From NCBI GenBank assembly GCA_038241115.1, contig JBBRGA010000170.1, positions 1-6,877 on the forward strand: a stretch of DNA of 6,877 nucleotides. Direction: 5' to 3'. The stretch is from JANYJJ01 sp038241115 (lineage in GTDB: Bacteria; Pseudomonadota; Gammaproteobacteria; Burkholderiales; Burkholderiaceae_C). The notes beneath the pieces were generated by a model. That model was given only the letters and a program-made list of their open reading frames with translations, did no database searches and had not been told where the DNA came from. Shown here in pieces: positions 1 to 6,080 of the stretch. The stretch's first letter is position 1. Each line of letters starts with the position of its first letter. The position numbers and the translations under genes were made by a program.

Positions 1-938
1 GAGTCGAGCACGCCAGGAATCAATATTTTGTTGTCGGGGATGCTGGATTTGAGATGCACGAAGGCTTCCCACTCGTGCGCGTGACGCGGGTTGCTGGCCT
101 CGAACAACAGGCCCTGCGGTTTGGCCTTCAGCACCAGCGGCAATATGGTTTCTAGCGGCACGTCTTTGTGGTGCGGGCCTTCGTAGTTGCCCCAGCAAAC
201 GTGCATCCGCACTCGGTCAGCGGGGATGGCGGCCAGCGCGAAATTCAGCGCTTCGATGTGGCGTTCAATGCGCAACAAGTAGGCCGATTCATCAAGCGCG
301 GCGTACATCATGTGGCGGCCCAGGCCGAGGTCGGGCGAGTCGAGCTGCAAGATCAGACCGGCATCCACGATGGCGTGATATTCGTGACGCAGCGCGTGGG
401 CCAATGCGTCTAAATAGGCGTCGTCATTCGCATAGTGTTGATTGGGTTGAAACAGCGCCACCACGCCGGGCGAGGCGGCGTTCATGAAGACTTGCCCTGC
501 GCCATGTTTGATGGCGGCGGCTTTGACGTTGGCGATGTCTTTGCGCAGCGGCTCCATGGTCTTGACACCGATAGGTCCGACACAACAAGGGCGACGGTAG
601 GTGGGCGTGCCGCCGCCGCTGGACAGGCGCTTCATGAAGCCGGGGTAGTCGAGCAAGTCGGCGGGCGTGCGGCGCGGGCTGTCACCGTCGAAGCCGGTGT
701 AGCGGTCTTTGATGTAAGTCGCATAGGAGATTTTGCTCATCTCGCCGTCGCTGACGATGTCGATACCGGCTTCGACTTGACGCCGCACGGCGTCGTCGAC
801 GGCTTGGGTCATCACAGCATCGAAGTCGTTTTCCGCGAGCGGCTTGCCGTTTTCGACCGCAAAAATGTGATCGACCACGGCTTGCGAGCGCGGGAGTGAG
901 CCGACGTGTGTGGTGAGGAAGCGGGCCGGGGTTTTCAT
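1..938 (-). CDS. MetE C-terminal-domain-like (cobalamin-independent methionine synthase II family) zinc methyltransferase, 3' end outside window
   Basis: The frame is open from the ATG at 938 to the left edge, giving 312 visible residues. It starts M-K-T-P-A-R-F-L-T-T-H-V-G-S-L-P-R, and THVGSLPR near residues 10-17 is the usual start of stand-alone MetE C-terminal (Meth_synt_2, COG0620) proteins, which lack the N-terminal half of full MetE. SDGE (63-66) and LQLDSP (198-202) match the places where MetE holds homocysteine. H246-x-C248 in HVCWGN and E280 in LLFEASNPR match three of the four MetE zinc ligands; the final Cys would lie past the window edge. Family members move a methyl or alkyl group to a zinc-bound thiol in the cytoplasm. 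Whether this one makes methionine or acts on another substrate is not visible. It follows the receptor gene but is separated from it by a strong terminator, so it probably has its own promoter. The ribosome-binding site is weak: no clear AGGAG precedes the ATG. The start is chosen by the family N-terminus. Confidence 0.88.
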   Translation of the reverse strand, partial: MKTPARFLTTHVGSLPRSQAVVDHIFAVENGKPLAENDFDAVMTQAVDDAVRRQVEAGIDIVSDGEMSKISYATYIKDRYTGFDGDSPRRTPADLLDYPGFMKRLSSGGGTPTYRRPCCVGPIGVKTMEPLRKDIANVKAAAIKHGAGQVFMNAASPGVVALFQPNQHYANDDAYLDALAHALRHEYHAIVDAGLILQLDSPDLGLGRHMMYAALDESAYLLRIERHIEALNFALAAIPADRVRMHVCWGNYEGPHHKDVPLETILPLVLKAKPQGLLFEASNPRHAHEWEAFVHLKSSIPDNKILIPGVLD

Positions 939-963
939 GGCTGGAAGGACTCGCAGAAAAAGT

Positions 964-983
964 AAAAGGGCGGAAAAGGGCGG
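964..983. repeat. Tandem 10-bp repeat in the leader of the MetE-like gene
   Basis: AAAAGGGCGG occurs twice back to back (964-973 and 974-983), followed by a degenerate third unit (GAAAGCGC). On the coding strand of the downstream gene this is a pyrimidine-rich leader, CCGCCCTTTT twice, lying 25-45 nt before the ATG at 938. I see no clear promoter boxes or Shine-Dalgarno sequence here. Function unknown; it may be simple low-complexity sequence. Confidence 0.45.
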
Positions 984-1007
984 GAAAGCGCAAAAGACGG
1001 CCGCGAA

Positions 1008-1074
1008 TAAAAAATCCGTTCGGGCTGAGGTATCGAAGCCTTGCGTGGGACTTCGATTCCTCAGCCCGAACGGA
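1008..1074 (-). terminator. Rho-independent terminator after the TonB receptor gene
   Basis: Read on the minus strand, a 24-bp stem (arms 1074-1051 and 1038-1015, one T-T mismatch) with a 12-nt loop (1039-1050) is followed at once by six T residues (1014-1009). It starts 76 nt after the receptor stop codon. A GC-rich stem with an immediate T-run is the textbook intrinsic terminator. It should end receptor transcription and insulate the MetE-like gene, which lies 70 nt further on in the same direction. On the plus strand the nearest T-run (about 1086-1092) is too far from the stem to make a good second terminator. Confidence 0.85.
1015..1074. repeat. REP-like dispersed palindrome used as the terminator stem
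   Basis: The arms carry CCGTTCGGGCTGAG on the left and CTCAGCCCGAACGG on the right, with TCGAAG/CTTCGA at the inner ends. From memory, palindromes of the form CCGTTCGGGCTGAG-(about 4 nt)-TCGAAG are scattered through intergenic regions of Comamonadaceae and related genomes. This copy differs in having a 3-nt spacer (GTA opposite TTC) between the two conserved blocks. Membership in that family is recalled, not searched. Confidence 0.6.
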
Positions 1075-1150
1075 CTCTGGTTTGTATTTTTATCGGTGTT
1101 TCAGTCTGCTGTGTTTGAGTCTGCACAGTCAGGCTTGAAACATCTTCAGT

Positions 1151-3814
1151 TTACAAATTGCTGTAGGCCAGTTTCAAGCCGAAAGTGCGCGGTGGCGCGC
1201 CACTGACTTGCAGCGCACCGCCGCCACCCCAGGTGAAGCGGTTGATGGTTTGCTTGTCGGTGATGTTGTCAACGTAGGCCTGAATTGAGAGCTTGTCGTT
1301 GATACGCCAATTGAGTTTGAAATCCGCTTTGGCATAAGCGCCTTGCTTCTCAATTTCGGCGTTGGTGGGCTGACCGTAATAGCCGCTTGAGAAGTTCACC
1401 GCCAGCATGGGGGTGACAGTTCCGCCGCCAACGGCGATGTCGTACTTCGCAAACACCGAGCCTTGATAAGTGGGTGAGTAAGGCAAGCGCTTGCCGCTCA
1501 AATCGCAGCCGTAAGACGCCGCAGGTTGGCCAGTGCCGCCCGTGCCTGGCGTGACGCCGCAGTTGTAGCCCGGCGCAAAAATACGCTGTTGACCGGCCGG
1601 GGCAATGACGATGCCGTTGGCGTCGGTTTGCGGCGTGGTGGAAGCAGGGTTGGCCACCAAAATTGACGTGCCGAACGGCAGCGTGACGTTGGGGAAGCTG
1701 GTGTATTTCGCGTCCAACAAAGCCATGGTGCCGCCCAGTGTCAGGGCGGAGCTTTGGCGCCACTCGATCTCAGCTTCCAAGCCTTTGGACTTGGCTTTGG
1801 CCGCGTTGAAAATGGCCGAAATCGTGGCCGTGCCTATGGGCACTTGACGCTGCTCTTGCAAGTTGGTGTAGCTGTTTTGGAAGGCGGCTAGGTTTACTTG
1901 CAGCGTGTTGCGAAAGAAGCGGTTTTTGCTGCCGATTTCCAAGGCCGTAACTTCTTCCGGCTCAAAGGTGCGAACCGATGCAATGGCTTGACCTGGATTG
2001 AAGCCGCCGGAGCGGAAGCCGGTGGACACGGTGGCGTACAGCAACTGGTCGTTGTTCAGTTTGTAGTCAAGCGCCAGTTTGCCGGTGGCTTTGCTGAAGG
2101 TGGCGTCGTCGTAAGTCAGGCCGATGAGTGTGTTGGTGCCGGGAATGCAGTTGTAGCCAGGCTGCGCGTTGCTGCCGGTGCAATTGGTGGTGCCTGCCGA
2201 GCCGTAAACGCTGTCAGCGGGCAGTGGCGTGTCCAAGTAAATCTGCGGCGCAGTGGTGAGCGCTGCAGCGGAGTTGGCTGACTTGAACGATTTGCGGTCG
2301 CGCGTGTAGCGTGCGCCCGCTGTGGCGGTCAGCGCTTCGGTTGCTTTGAAGCTGATTTGGCCGTAAATGGCTTTCGAGTCGGTGGTGGGCAATTGGTTGT
2401 CGTAGAAGCCCGTACTCTGCACAGGCAGTGACAAGGGCGTGGTGATGGCACCAGAACGAATTACGCGCGGGAATTGCTGTTGAGCCAACGTGCCTTCGAG
2501 CGTGTCTTTGAAGAGGTACACCCCGGCCACATAGCTGATCGGGCCGCTGCCCTCCGACAAGATTTGGAATTCTTGTGTGATGGTTTTGGCCGCGGTTTTC
2601 TGCTGGTCAACGGCGATGGTGGAGGCTGACATGTCGGAGTCAGCGTCTCGCGTCGAAGACATGTTGGCGTAACTGGTGATCGACTTCAGCGTGAAGGCCG
2701 GCAAGCGGTAAGACAAATCGAGGCTGGCGTTCTTGTCGCTGAAGTTGAGCTTGGTTTGGTAGTCGGTGTCGATGCGGTAGACATTGCCCGGCGCATAAAT
2801 GGGGATGCCCTGATCGACACCAGTGCCGATGGCGTTGGTGGTCAAGCCAGAGCCCGCGCCTTGCGTGCGGGTGCAATCGTTCACGCCGTCACGGTTGCCG
2901 CCGCGTGGATTGATGGTGGTTTGCGTGGCGTTGAACAACTGCTGGCACGAGGGCGTGTGGTAGTAGCTGCCGGCTTGCTTGTAGCCAAACGCCGAGCCGC
3001 CGTTGCCGCGCTGCTCGGTGATGTCGGCACGGAACACGGCTTCCAGTTCGCGCGATGGCTTGAACTTGACAGAGGCGCGCAGGTACTTGAGGTCTTGGTC
3101 AAACAACGTGGCGGCGGGGTTGTAGTCGTTCTTCACCCAACCGTCAGACTTCTCCATGGCGGCTGCGATTCGGACGGCTGCAGAGTCGGCGAGCGGTACG
3201 TTCAAAAGGCCTTCAAGGCGCAGCTTTCCGTAGCTGCCCATGCCAATGCTGGCACCGGTTTCAAACGATTTGAGTTCAGGCGCCACGCTGGTGATGACGA
3301 TGTTGCCGCCAAAGGTGTTGCGACCAAACAGCGTGCCTTGAGGGCCGCGTTGAATTTCAACCCGGCTGATGTCGACAAAGCTGGACAACGCCTGTTGTGC
3401 GCGCGATTTGTAGACGCCGTCTACGAAGTAGCCAATGGTGGTGTCGCCGTTCACCGCCACGTTTTCGGTGCGCACGCCGCGAATGGCAGGGCGGGCATCA
3501 GAGCCCGAGCGGCCGAAGGTGAAGCCAGCCGACATGCCTTCCATTTGCGACAGGTCAGTGATGTTGCGTTCAGCCAGCGTGGCGCCCGTCACAGCCGTGA
3601 CCGACACCGACACTTTTTGCGCATCTTCCACACGCCGGTTGGCGGTGACGGTCACGGTGCCCAACTGCGCCGGGTCGGCTTGTTGCGCCGTGGCGGCAGT
3701 GGGCAGCAAGGTGGCCAAGCCGCCAAGTGCCAGCGCAATTTGCGTGGCGAGCCGTGTGCGGTTCAGTGGGCTGTTGGATCGCGTTGCGCTGTGCTTGTTG
3801 TTGTGAAGGGCCAT
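1151..3814 (-). CDS. TonB-dependent outer-membrane receptor
   Basis: The product has 887 residues. A Sec signal peptide has a long basic, polar N-region, a hydrophobic core at about 22-38 and a likely cleavage after TAATA (39-43, next residue Q44). A TonB-box-like stretch, LGTVTVTANRR, follows at 51-61. The plug domain (about 62-178) includes RPAIRGV, the YFVDGVY segment (129-135) and the diagnostic VEIQRGPQGTLFGRNTFGG (152-170). The 22-strand barrel fills the rest, with typical segments such as GARYTRDRKSF (500-510), STGFRSGGFNPG (597-608), KSKGLEAEIEWR (675-686) and VDNITDKQ (848-855). It ends YSNL, not in the common aromatic residue. The protein binds an outside ligand and imports it with energy from TonB-ExbBD. 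The ligand is not evident. Three pairs of Cys (290/314, 545/556, 752/770) lie in likely surface loops. The start at 3814 is chosen because the signal peptide follows directly and a GGAGA motif lies 7 nt upstream. It is likely controlled by the operator-like sites at 3893-4037. Confidence 0.95.
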   Translation of the reverse strand: MALHNNKHSATRSNSPLNRTRLATQIALALGGLATLLPTAATAQQADPAQLGTVTVTANRRVEDAQKVSVSVTAVTGATLAERNITDLSQMEGMSAGFTFGRSGSDARPAIRGVRTENVAVNGDTTIGYFVDGVYKSRAQQALSSFVDISRVEIQRGPQGTLFGRNTFGGNIVITSVAPELKSFETGASIGMGSYGKLRLEGLLNVPLADSAAVRIAAAMEKSDGWVKNDYNPAATLFDQDLKYLRASVKFKPSRELEAVFRADITEQRGNGGSAFGYKQAGSYYHTPSCQQLFNATQTTINPRGGNRDGVNDCTRTQGAGSGLTTNAIGTGVDQGIPIYAPGNVYRIDTDYQTKLNFSDKNASLDLSYRLPAFTLKSITSYANMSSTRDADSDMSASTIAVDQQKTAAKTITQEFQILSEGSGPISYVAGVYLFKDTLEGTLAQQQFPRVIRSGAITTPLSLPVQSTGFYDNQLPTTDSKAIYGQISFKATEALTATAGARYTRDRKSFKSANSAAALTTAPQIYLDTPLPADSVYGSAGTTNCTGSNAQPGYNCIPGTNTLIGLTYDDATFSKATGKLALDYKLNNDQLLYATVSTGFRSGGFNPGQAIASVRTFEPEEVTALEIGSKNRFFRNTLQVNLAAFQNSYTNLQEQRQVPIGTATISAIFNAAKAKSKGLEAEIEWRQSSALTLGGTMALLDAKYTSFPNVTLPFGTSILVANPASTTPQTDANGIVIAPAGQQRIFAPGYNCGVTPGTGGTGQPAASYGCDLSGKRLPYSPTYQGSVFAKYDIAVGGGTVTPMLAVNFSSGYYGQPTNAEIEKQGAYAKADFKLNWRINDKLSIQAYVDNITDKQTINRFTWGGGGALQVSGAPPRTFGLKLAYSNL

Positions 3815-3820
3815 GCCGGT

Positions 3821-3826
3821 GTCTCC
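3821..3826 (-). promoter_or_regulatory. Ribosome-binding site of the TonB receptor gene
   Basis: GGAGAC on the minus strand lies 6 nt before the ATG at 3814. It settles the start against the in-frame open extension that reaches back to 4087, whose first possible start is a TTG overlapping the aldolase stop codon. Confidence 0.75.
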
Positions 3827-3892
3827 AATGAAAAAACAAATTTTGGTGAGCAGTTGCGCAGCCGAAGTACTCCGCACAGGCTCAGTTTGCCG

Positions 3893-3935
3893 TTTGCAAA
3901 TCCAGATTGCAACCGTATGCAACAAGTATGCAAAG
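3893..3935. promoter_or_regulatory. Cluster of four helically spaced TGCA-core elements
   Basis: TTTGCAAA (3893-3900), ATTGCAAC (3906-3913), GTATGCAAC (3915-3923) and GTATGCAAAG (3926-3935) follow one another with core-to-core spacing of 13, 10 and 11 bp, close to one helical turn. The second and third together make the proximal LacI-type palindrome. The first is itself a perfect 8-bp palindrome. The fourth repeats exactly the 10-mer found at the distal site (4030-4039). The arrangement suggests extra binding sites or half-sites for the same regulator on one face of the DNA. Confidence 0.5.
3907..3922. promoter_or_regulatory. Proximal LacI/GalR-type operator candidate
   Basis: TTGCAACCGTATGCAA is a 16-bp palindrome (12 of 16 positions symmetric) with a central CG, fitting the TTGCAnnCGnnTGCAA form common to LacI/GalR-family operators. 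It lies 93 nt upstream of the receptor ATG. Regulator identity is inferred from operator architecture only; no regulator gene is in the window. Confidence 0.55.
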
Positions 3936-4007
3936 ACGCTCGGTAAAACCCCTAGATTCCCGCTGTATGAGCGCAACAAAAGTGAGAAATGACAGCTCTC
4001 GCTAGCT

Positions 4008-4022
4008 ACACCAAAGTGGTGT
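4008..4022. repeat. Short inverted repeat next to the distal operator
   Basis: ACACCA-AAG-TGGTGT is a perfect 6-bp-arm palindrome with a 3-nt centre, touching the left end of the distal operator. No T-run follows on the minus strand, so it is not a terminator. It could be a second protein-binding site or chance. Confidence 0.35.
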
Positions 4023-4037
4023 TGATTACGTATGCAA
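4022..4037. promoter_or_regulatory. Distal LacI/GalR-type operator candidate
   Basis: TTGATTACGTATGCAA is CG-centred with 12 of 16 positions symmetric, and shares CGTATGCAA with the proximal site. The CG centres (3914/3915 and 4029/4030) are 115 bp apart, near 11 helical turns, so a repressor could bridge both sites. It lies 47 bp past the end of the aldolase gene. Confidence 0.5.
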
Positions 4038-4083
4038 AGTTTGATGTGCGAGTGGTGATGCGCGGTTGGCTGTGCATGAAAAT

Positions 4084-4887
4084 TCAATAGGCCAAGTTGG
4101 CATTTCCACCCTGAGCCGCGTCTTTGAATGCCTTGGAGATGAGTCCCGTACTGACGTTGGCAAAGTAGCGCGCTCCCCAGGCTGCGTAATGGTCTTCATC
4201 GGCAGCATTCAGAGCCAAGATGCCAGGGCACTTGCCTGCAGCACTTACAGCACGCAAGGTTTTTTCTATGGCGCGCTGCACTGGCGCTTCGTTCCAGCGG
4301 TTCTCGAATCCCATGCTGTGGGCCAAGTCATTGGGGCCGATGAAGACGCCGTCCACACCCGGCACAGCAGCGATTGCGGCCGCGTTTTCTACGCCCTGCG
4401 GCGTTTCGATCATCACGATCAGCGCGATGCCTTCGTTGCTGCGCTGGGTGTGCGCGGGCCCGCCAAAAGCTCCGTAACCTGCGGCGCGGTGGCTGAAGGC
4501 GCTGCCGCGCTGTCCGCCCACGTTCACGCCACTTTCGAATCGTGGATAGCGCACACGTTGCACCAAATTGATGGCGTGTTCAGCTGTGTTGACCATGGGA
4601 ATTTGCAGGCCACTGGCACCCATGTCCAACGTGCGCGCGATGTCGTGTTCTAGGCAGCGCACGATGGGCACGATGCCGCTGCCGCGCGCGGCGCGCAGCA
4701 TGTGCTCCGTGGTCAGCAAGTCGGCGCTCCCGTGTTCGTTGTCGAGCACGATGAAATCAAACCCGGCGTAGGCGCACATCTCGACGACGGCGGGCGAAGG
4801 GATGCCGTTGAAGATGCCGCGCAGACGGCGCATGCTGCGCAGCATGTCCGGCAGGCGGGTGTCAAGCGGGTGCACGGATATGGTCAT
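4084..4887 (-). CDS. HpcH/HpaI family class II (metal-dependent) aldolase
   Basis: The product has 267 residues, the usual size for the family, as a TIM-barrel cytoplasmic enzyme. The family splits or joins 2-keto-3-deoxy acids to give pyruvate and an aldehyde (HpaI, GarL and RhmA are named members). Visible catalytic positions match HpaI: LDNEH with H52, VRCLE with R77 for the keto-acid carboxylate, and the metal ligands E161 in MIETPQGV and D187 in IGPNDLA. GVDGVFIGPNDLA (177-189) is the family signature. The loop between RYP (113-115) and E161 is several residues longer than I recall for HpaI and rich in Gly, so substrate choice may differ; the substrate cannot be named. The ATG at 4887 is preceded by GAAAGG at good spacing. 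It begins 11 nt after the cupin gene and is probably coupled to it. It is upstream of the receptor gene, with the putative operators between them. Confidence 0.92.
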   Translation of the reverse strand: MTISVHPLDTRLPDMLRSMRRLRGIFNGIPSPAVVEMCAYAGFDFIVLDNEHGSADLLTTEHMLRAARGSGIVPIVRCLEHDIARTLDMGASGLQIPMVNTAEHAINLVQRVRYPRFESGVNVGGQRGSAFSHRAAGYGAFGGPAHTQRSNEGIALIVMIETPQGVENAAAIAAVPGVDGVFIGPNDLAHSMGFENRWNEAPVQRAIEKTLRAVSAAGKCPGILALNAADEDHYAAWGARYFANVSTGLISKAFKDAAQGGNANLAY

Positions 4888-4894
4888 TGAGTTG

Positions 4895-4900
4895 CCTTTC
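4895..4900 (-). promoter_or_regulatory. Ribosome-binding site of the aldolase gene, overlapping the cupin stop codon
   Basis: GAAAGG on the minus strand, 7 nt before the ATG at 4887, overlaps the TGA stop of the cupin gene (4901-4899). This layout fits translational coupling within one mRNA. It also fixes the aldolase start against a longer open frame that runs back into the cupin gene. Confidence 0.65.
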
Positions 4901-6035
4901 AGCGTTGCGCACGCGCAATGAAACGCAGCGGTGCCACAAAGCCGCTGGCGTCGATGGCCCAGTCGTGCTGCGCCGCCACATGAACCACCCGCGCGTCCCA
5001 CTCGATGCTTTTGCGGTGATCGCCTGCAGTAACAAGCAAAGCCAGCGCCTCGTTGCTGCCGATGTTCTTGAAGCTGCGCCAACAATCGGGCGGCAACGAG
5101 TAGCTGTCCCACGCGGTGTCTGTGCCCACGGCGGTTCTCGCGACCGGACCGCCGGTGGTGTCGACAGTCACCTCAATTTGTCCGCGCTTGGCAATGAGCA
5201 CTTGTTTTTCGCTGAGCAAATGGCGCGACACGCTGCCGCCCGCCGGAATGCGCAGCCATTCGATCGACAAGCCGTGGGCGTTGGAAACCGGAGCGGCCAA
5301 ATTGCGGTCTTGGGCCATGCCCAAACCGATCACTGCGGCCAACTGCGCGCCGCAGGCCGGCAGGTGAGAGTCGAGCAGGCCGTGAACAGACCAACGCAAG
5401 TCGGCAAAGCGCACGATGCGCTGCTGCATCTCGGCGGCGCTCCAAACGCGCAGCGCTGCGATTTCGGCCGCTGTCATGGGTTCGATCAATGGTGTGCCGG
5501 GTTCCAGCAGGTCGCCGCGGGTGCTGTCCACGATCCGGTAGTCGTGTGTCAGCACCACGCCGTTTTTGGCTGCCGCGGCCAGCGTGCTGGGGCCCCACAA
5601 AATGCCGCCGGTGTGGTCGCCGCCCAAGGCGGTGAACAAAAAGCCGTCGTCGACGCCGATGTTGGTGAAGCCCCGGTACAACCAAGTGGGGACCGACACG
5701 ATGTCGCCGTCTGTGATGTCGGCTTCGCTGGCTTCGGGGTTGAAGCCCCACTGCACACGCCAGTCGCCGCGCGTGCAAATGAACACCTCGCAACTGAAGT
5801 GCATGTGCGGCGTGTTGACCTTGCCGTGCCCAATGTTGACGCCGCCCAATTGGAAGCCGTGCGGTTCGCGCAGGCTGACCGGCTGTTTGGGGTTTTGCGA
5901 CACGCCCGCGCCGATGAGTGCGTAGTTGTGTTTCGGCGTGCACTCGGGAATGGCGTAGTCGATGAAAGCCTCGGTGCTGTAGCGCAGGTTCGCAAACGGT
6001 ATGAAGCGCTCGGCAAGCGCGTCGGCAGAAATCAT
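4899..6035 (-). CDS. Two-domain cupin (bicupin) protein of unknown reaction
   Basis: The product has 378 residues with no signal peptide or membrane segment, so it is cytoplasmic. Cupin domain 1 (about 60-140) has HMHFSCE with H77, H79 and E83 as likely metal ligands, then GDIVSVPTWLYRGFTN (110-125), where the usual motif-2 His is R121. Cupin domain 2 (about 255-340) has HLLSEKQ, keeping only H272 (the other positions are L274 and Q278), then LPPDCWRSFKN with R320 at the matching place. One metal site, three ligands, is therefore likely in domain 1 only. The layout recalls gentisate-dioxygenase-like bicupins, but the changed motif-2 His argues against simple transfer of that function; isomerase or binding roles are alternatives. 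A GGAG lies 6 nt before the ATG at 6035. The gene sits between a sugar-type permease and a keto-acid aldolase, so a step in breakdown of the imported compound is likely. Confidence 0.85.
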   Translation of the reverse strand: MISADALAERFIPFANLRYSTEAFIDYAIPECTPKHNYALIGAGVSQNPKQPVSLREPHGFQLGGVNIGHGKVNTPHMHFSCEVFICTRGDWRVQWGFNPEASEADITDGDIVSVPTWLYRGFTNIGVDDGFLFTALGGDHTGGILWGPSTLAAAAKNGVVLTHDYRIVDSTRGDLLEPGTPLIEPMTAAEIAALRVWSAAEMQQRIVRFADLRWSVHGLLDSHLPACGAQLAAVIGLGMAQDRNLAAPVSNAHGLSIEWLRIPAGGSVSRHLLSEKQVLIAKRGQIEVTVDTTGGPVARTAVGTDTAWDSYSLPPDCWRSFKNIGSNEALALLVTAGDHRKSIEWDARVVHVAAQHDWAIDASGFVAPLRFIARAQR

Positions 6036-6041
6036 GGGTTG

Positions 6042-6045
6042 CTCC
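6042..6045 (-). promoter_or_regulatory. Ribosome-binding site of the cupin gene
   Basis: GGAG on the minus strand lies 6 nt before the ATG at 6035. It is part of GGAGC (6045-6041), which could pair with GCTCC (6065-6061) 15 nt upstream in the mRNA, a weak 5-bp stem that might limit access to the site. Confidence 0.6.
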
Positions 6046-6080
6046 GAATGTGAAGGTGTGGGAGCTGTATGGGCGTTCTC

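Larger units (their letters stand above)
3815..4083 (-). promoter_or_regulatory. Control region between aldolase gene and TonB receptor gene
   Basis: This 269-bp stretch has no convincing gene of its own, although the receptor frame happens to be open through it. It is richer in A and T than its neighbours and carries five elements with a TGCA core (centres near 3897, 3910, 3920, 3931 and 4035) and two CG-centred palindromes, annotated separately. I could not assign sigma-70 boxes with confidence; several weak CATACN hexamers occur on the minus strand. No strong terminator follows the aldolase gene, so read-through from the upstream operon into the receptor gene is possible. Confidence 0.7.

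Noticed and set aside
449..463. 15-bp sequence GAAACAGCGCCACCA repeated exactly at 6135-6149
   Set aside because: Both copies encode the same V-A-L-F-Q codons in unrelated proteins. This is best explained by chance and codon preference.
682..993. Minus-strand 103-codon Arg-rich frame
   Set aside because: It overlaps the start of the MetE-like gene in another frame, and its Arg/His/Ser-rich composition is that of an out-of-frame shadow.
910..1206. Plus-strand 98-codon frame across the gap between receptor and MetE-like genes
   Set aside because: It spans the terminator hairpin and overlaps both genes antisense. The Lys/Arg-rich start comes from the AAAAGGGCGG repeats.
2756..3946. Long plus-strand open frame (396 codons)
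   Set aside because: It lies antisense to the plug and first barrel part of the receptor, has Ala/Gly/Arg/Val-rich composition typical of GC-rich antisense frames, and shows no recognisable domain.
3815..4087. N-terminal extension of the receptor by 91 codons
   Set aside because: The first possible start is a TTG overlapping the aldolase stop. A signal peptide and a GGAGA site support the ATG at 3814, and the extension would bury the signal peptide.
4888..5112. Upstream extension of the aldolase frame into the cupin gene
   Set aside because: It overlaps the cupin coding sequence in another frame, while the ATG at 4887 has a good ribosome-binding site and gives the normal family length.
4887..6053. 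Long plus-strand open frame (388 codons)
   Set aside because: It is antisense to nearly the whole cupin gene. The minus-strand frame has clear cupin motifs, while this one has low-complexity Ala/Val/Gly/Arg runs.
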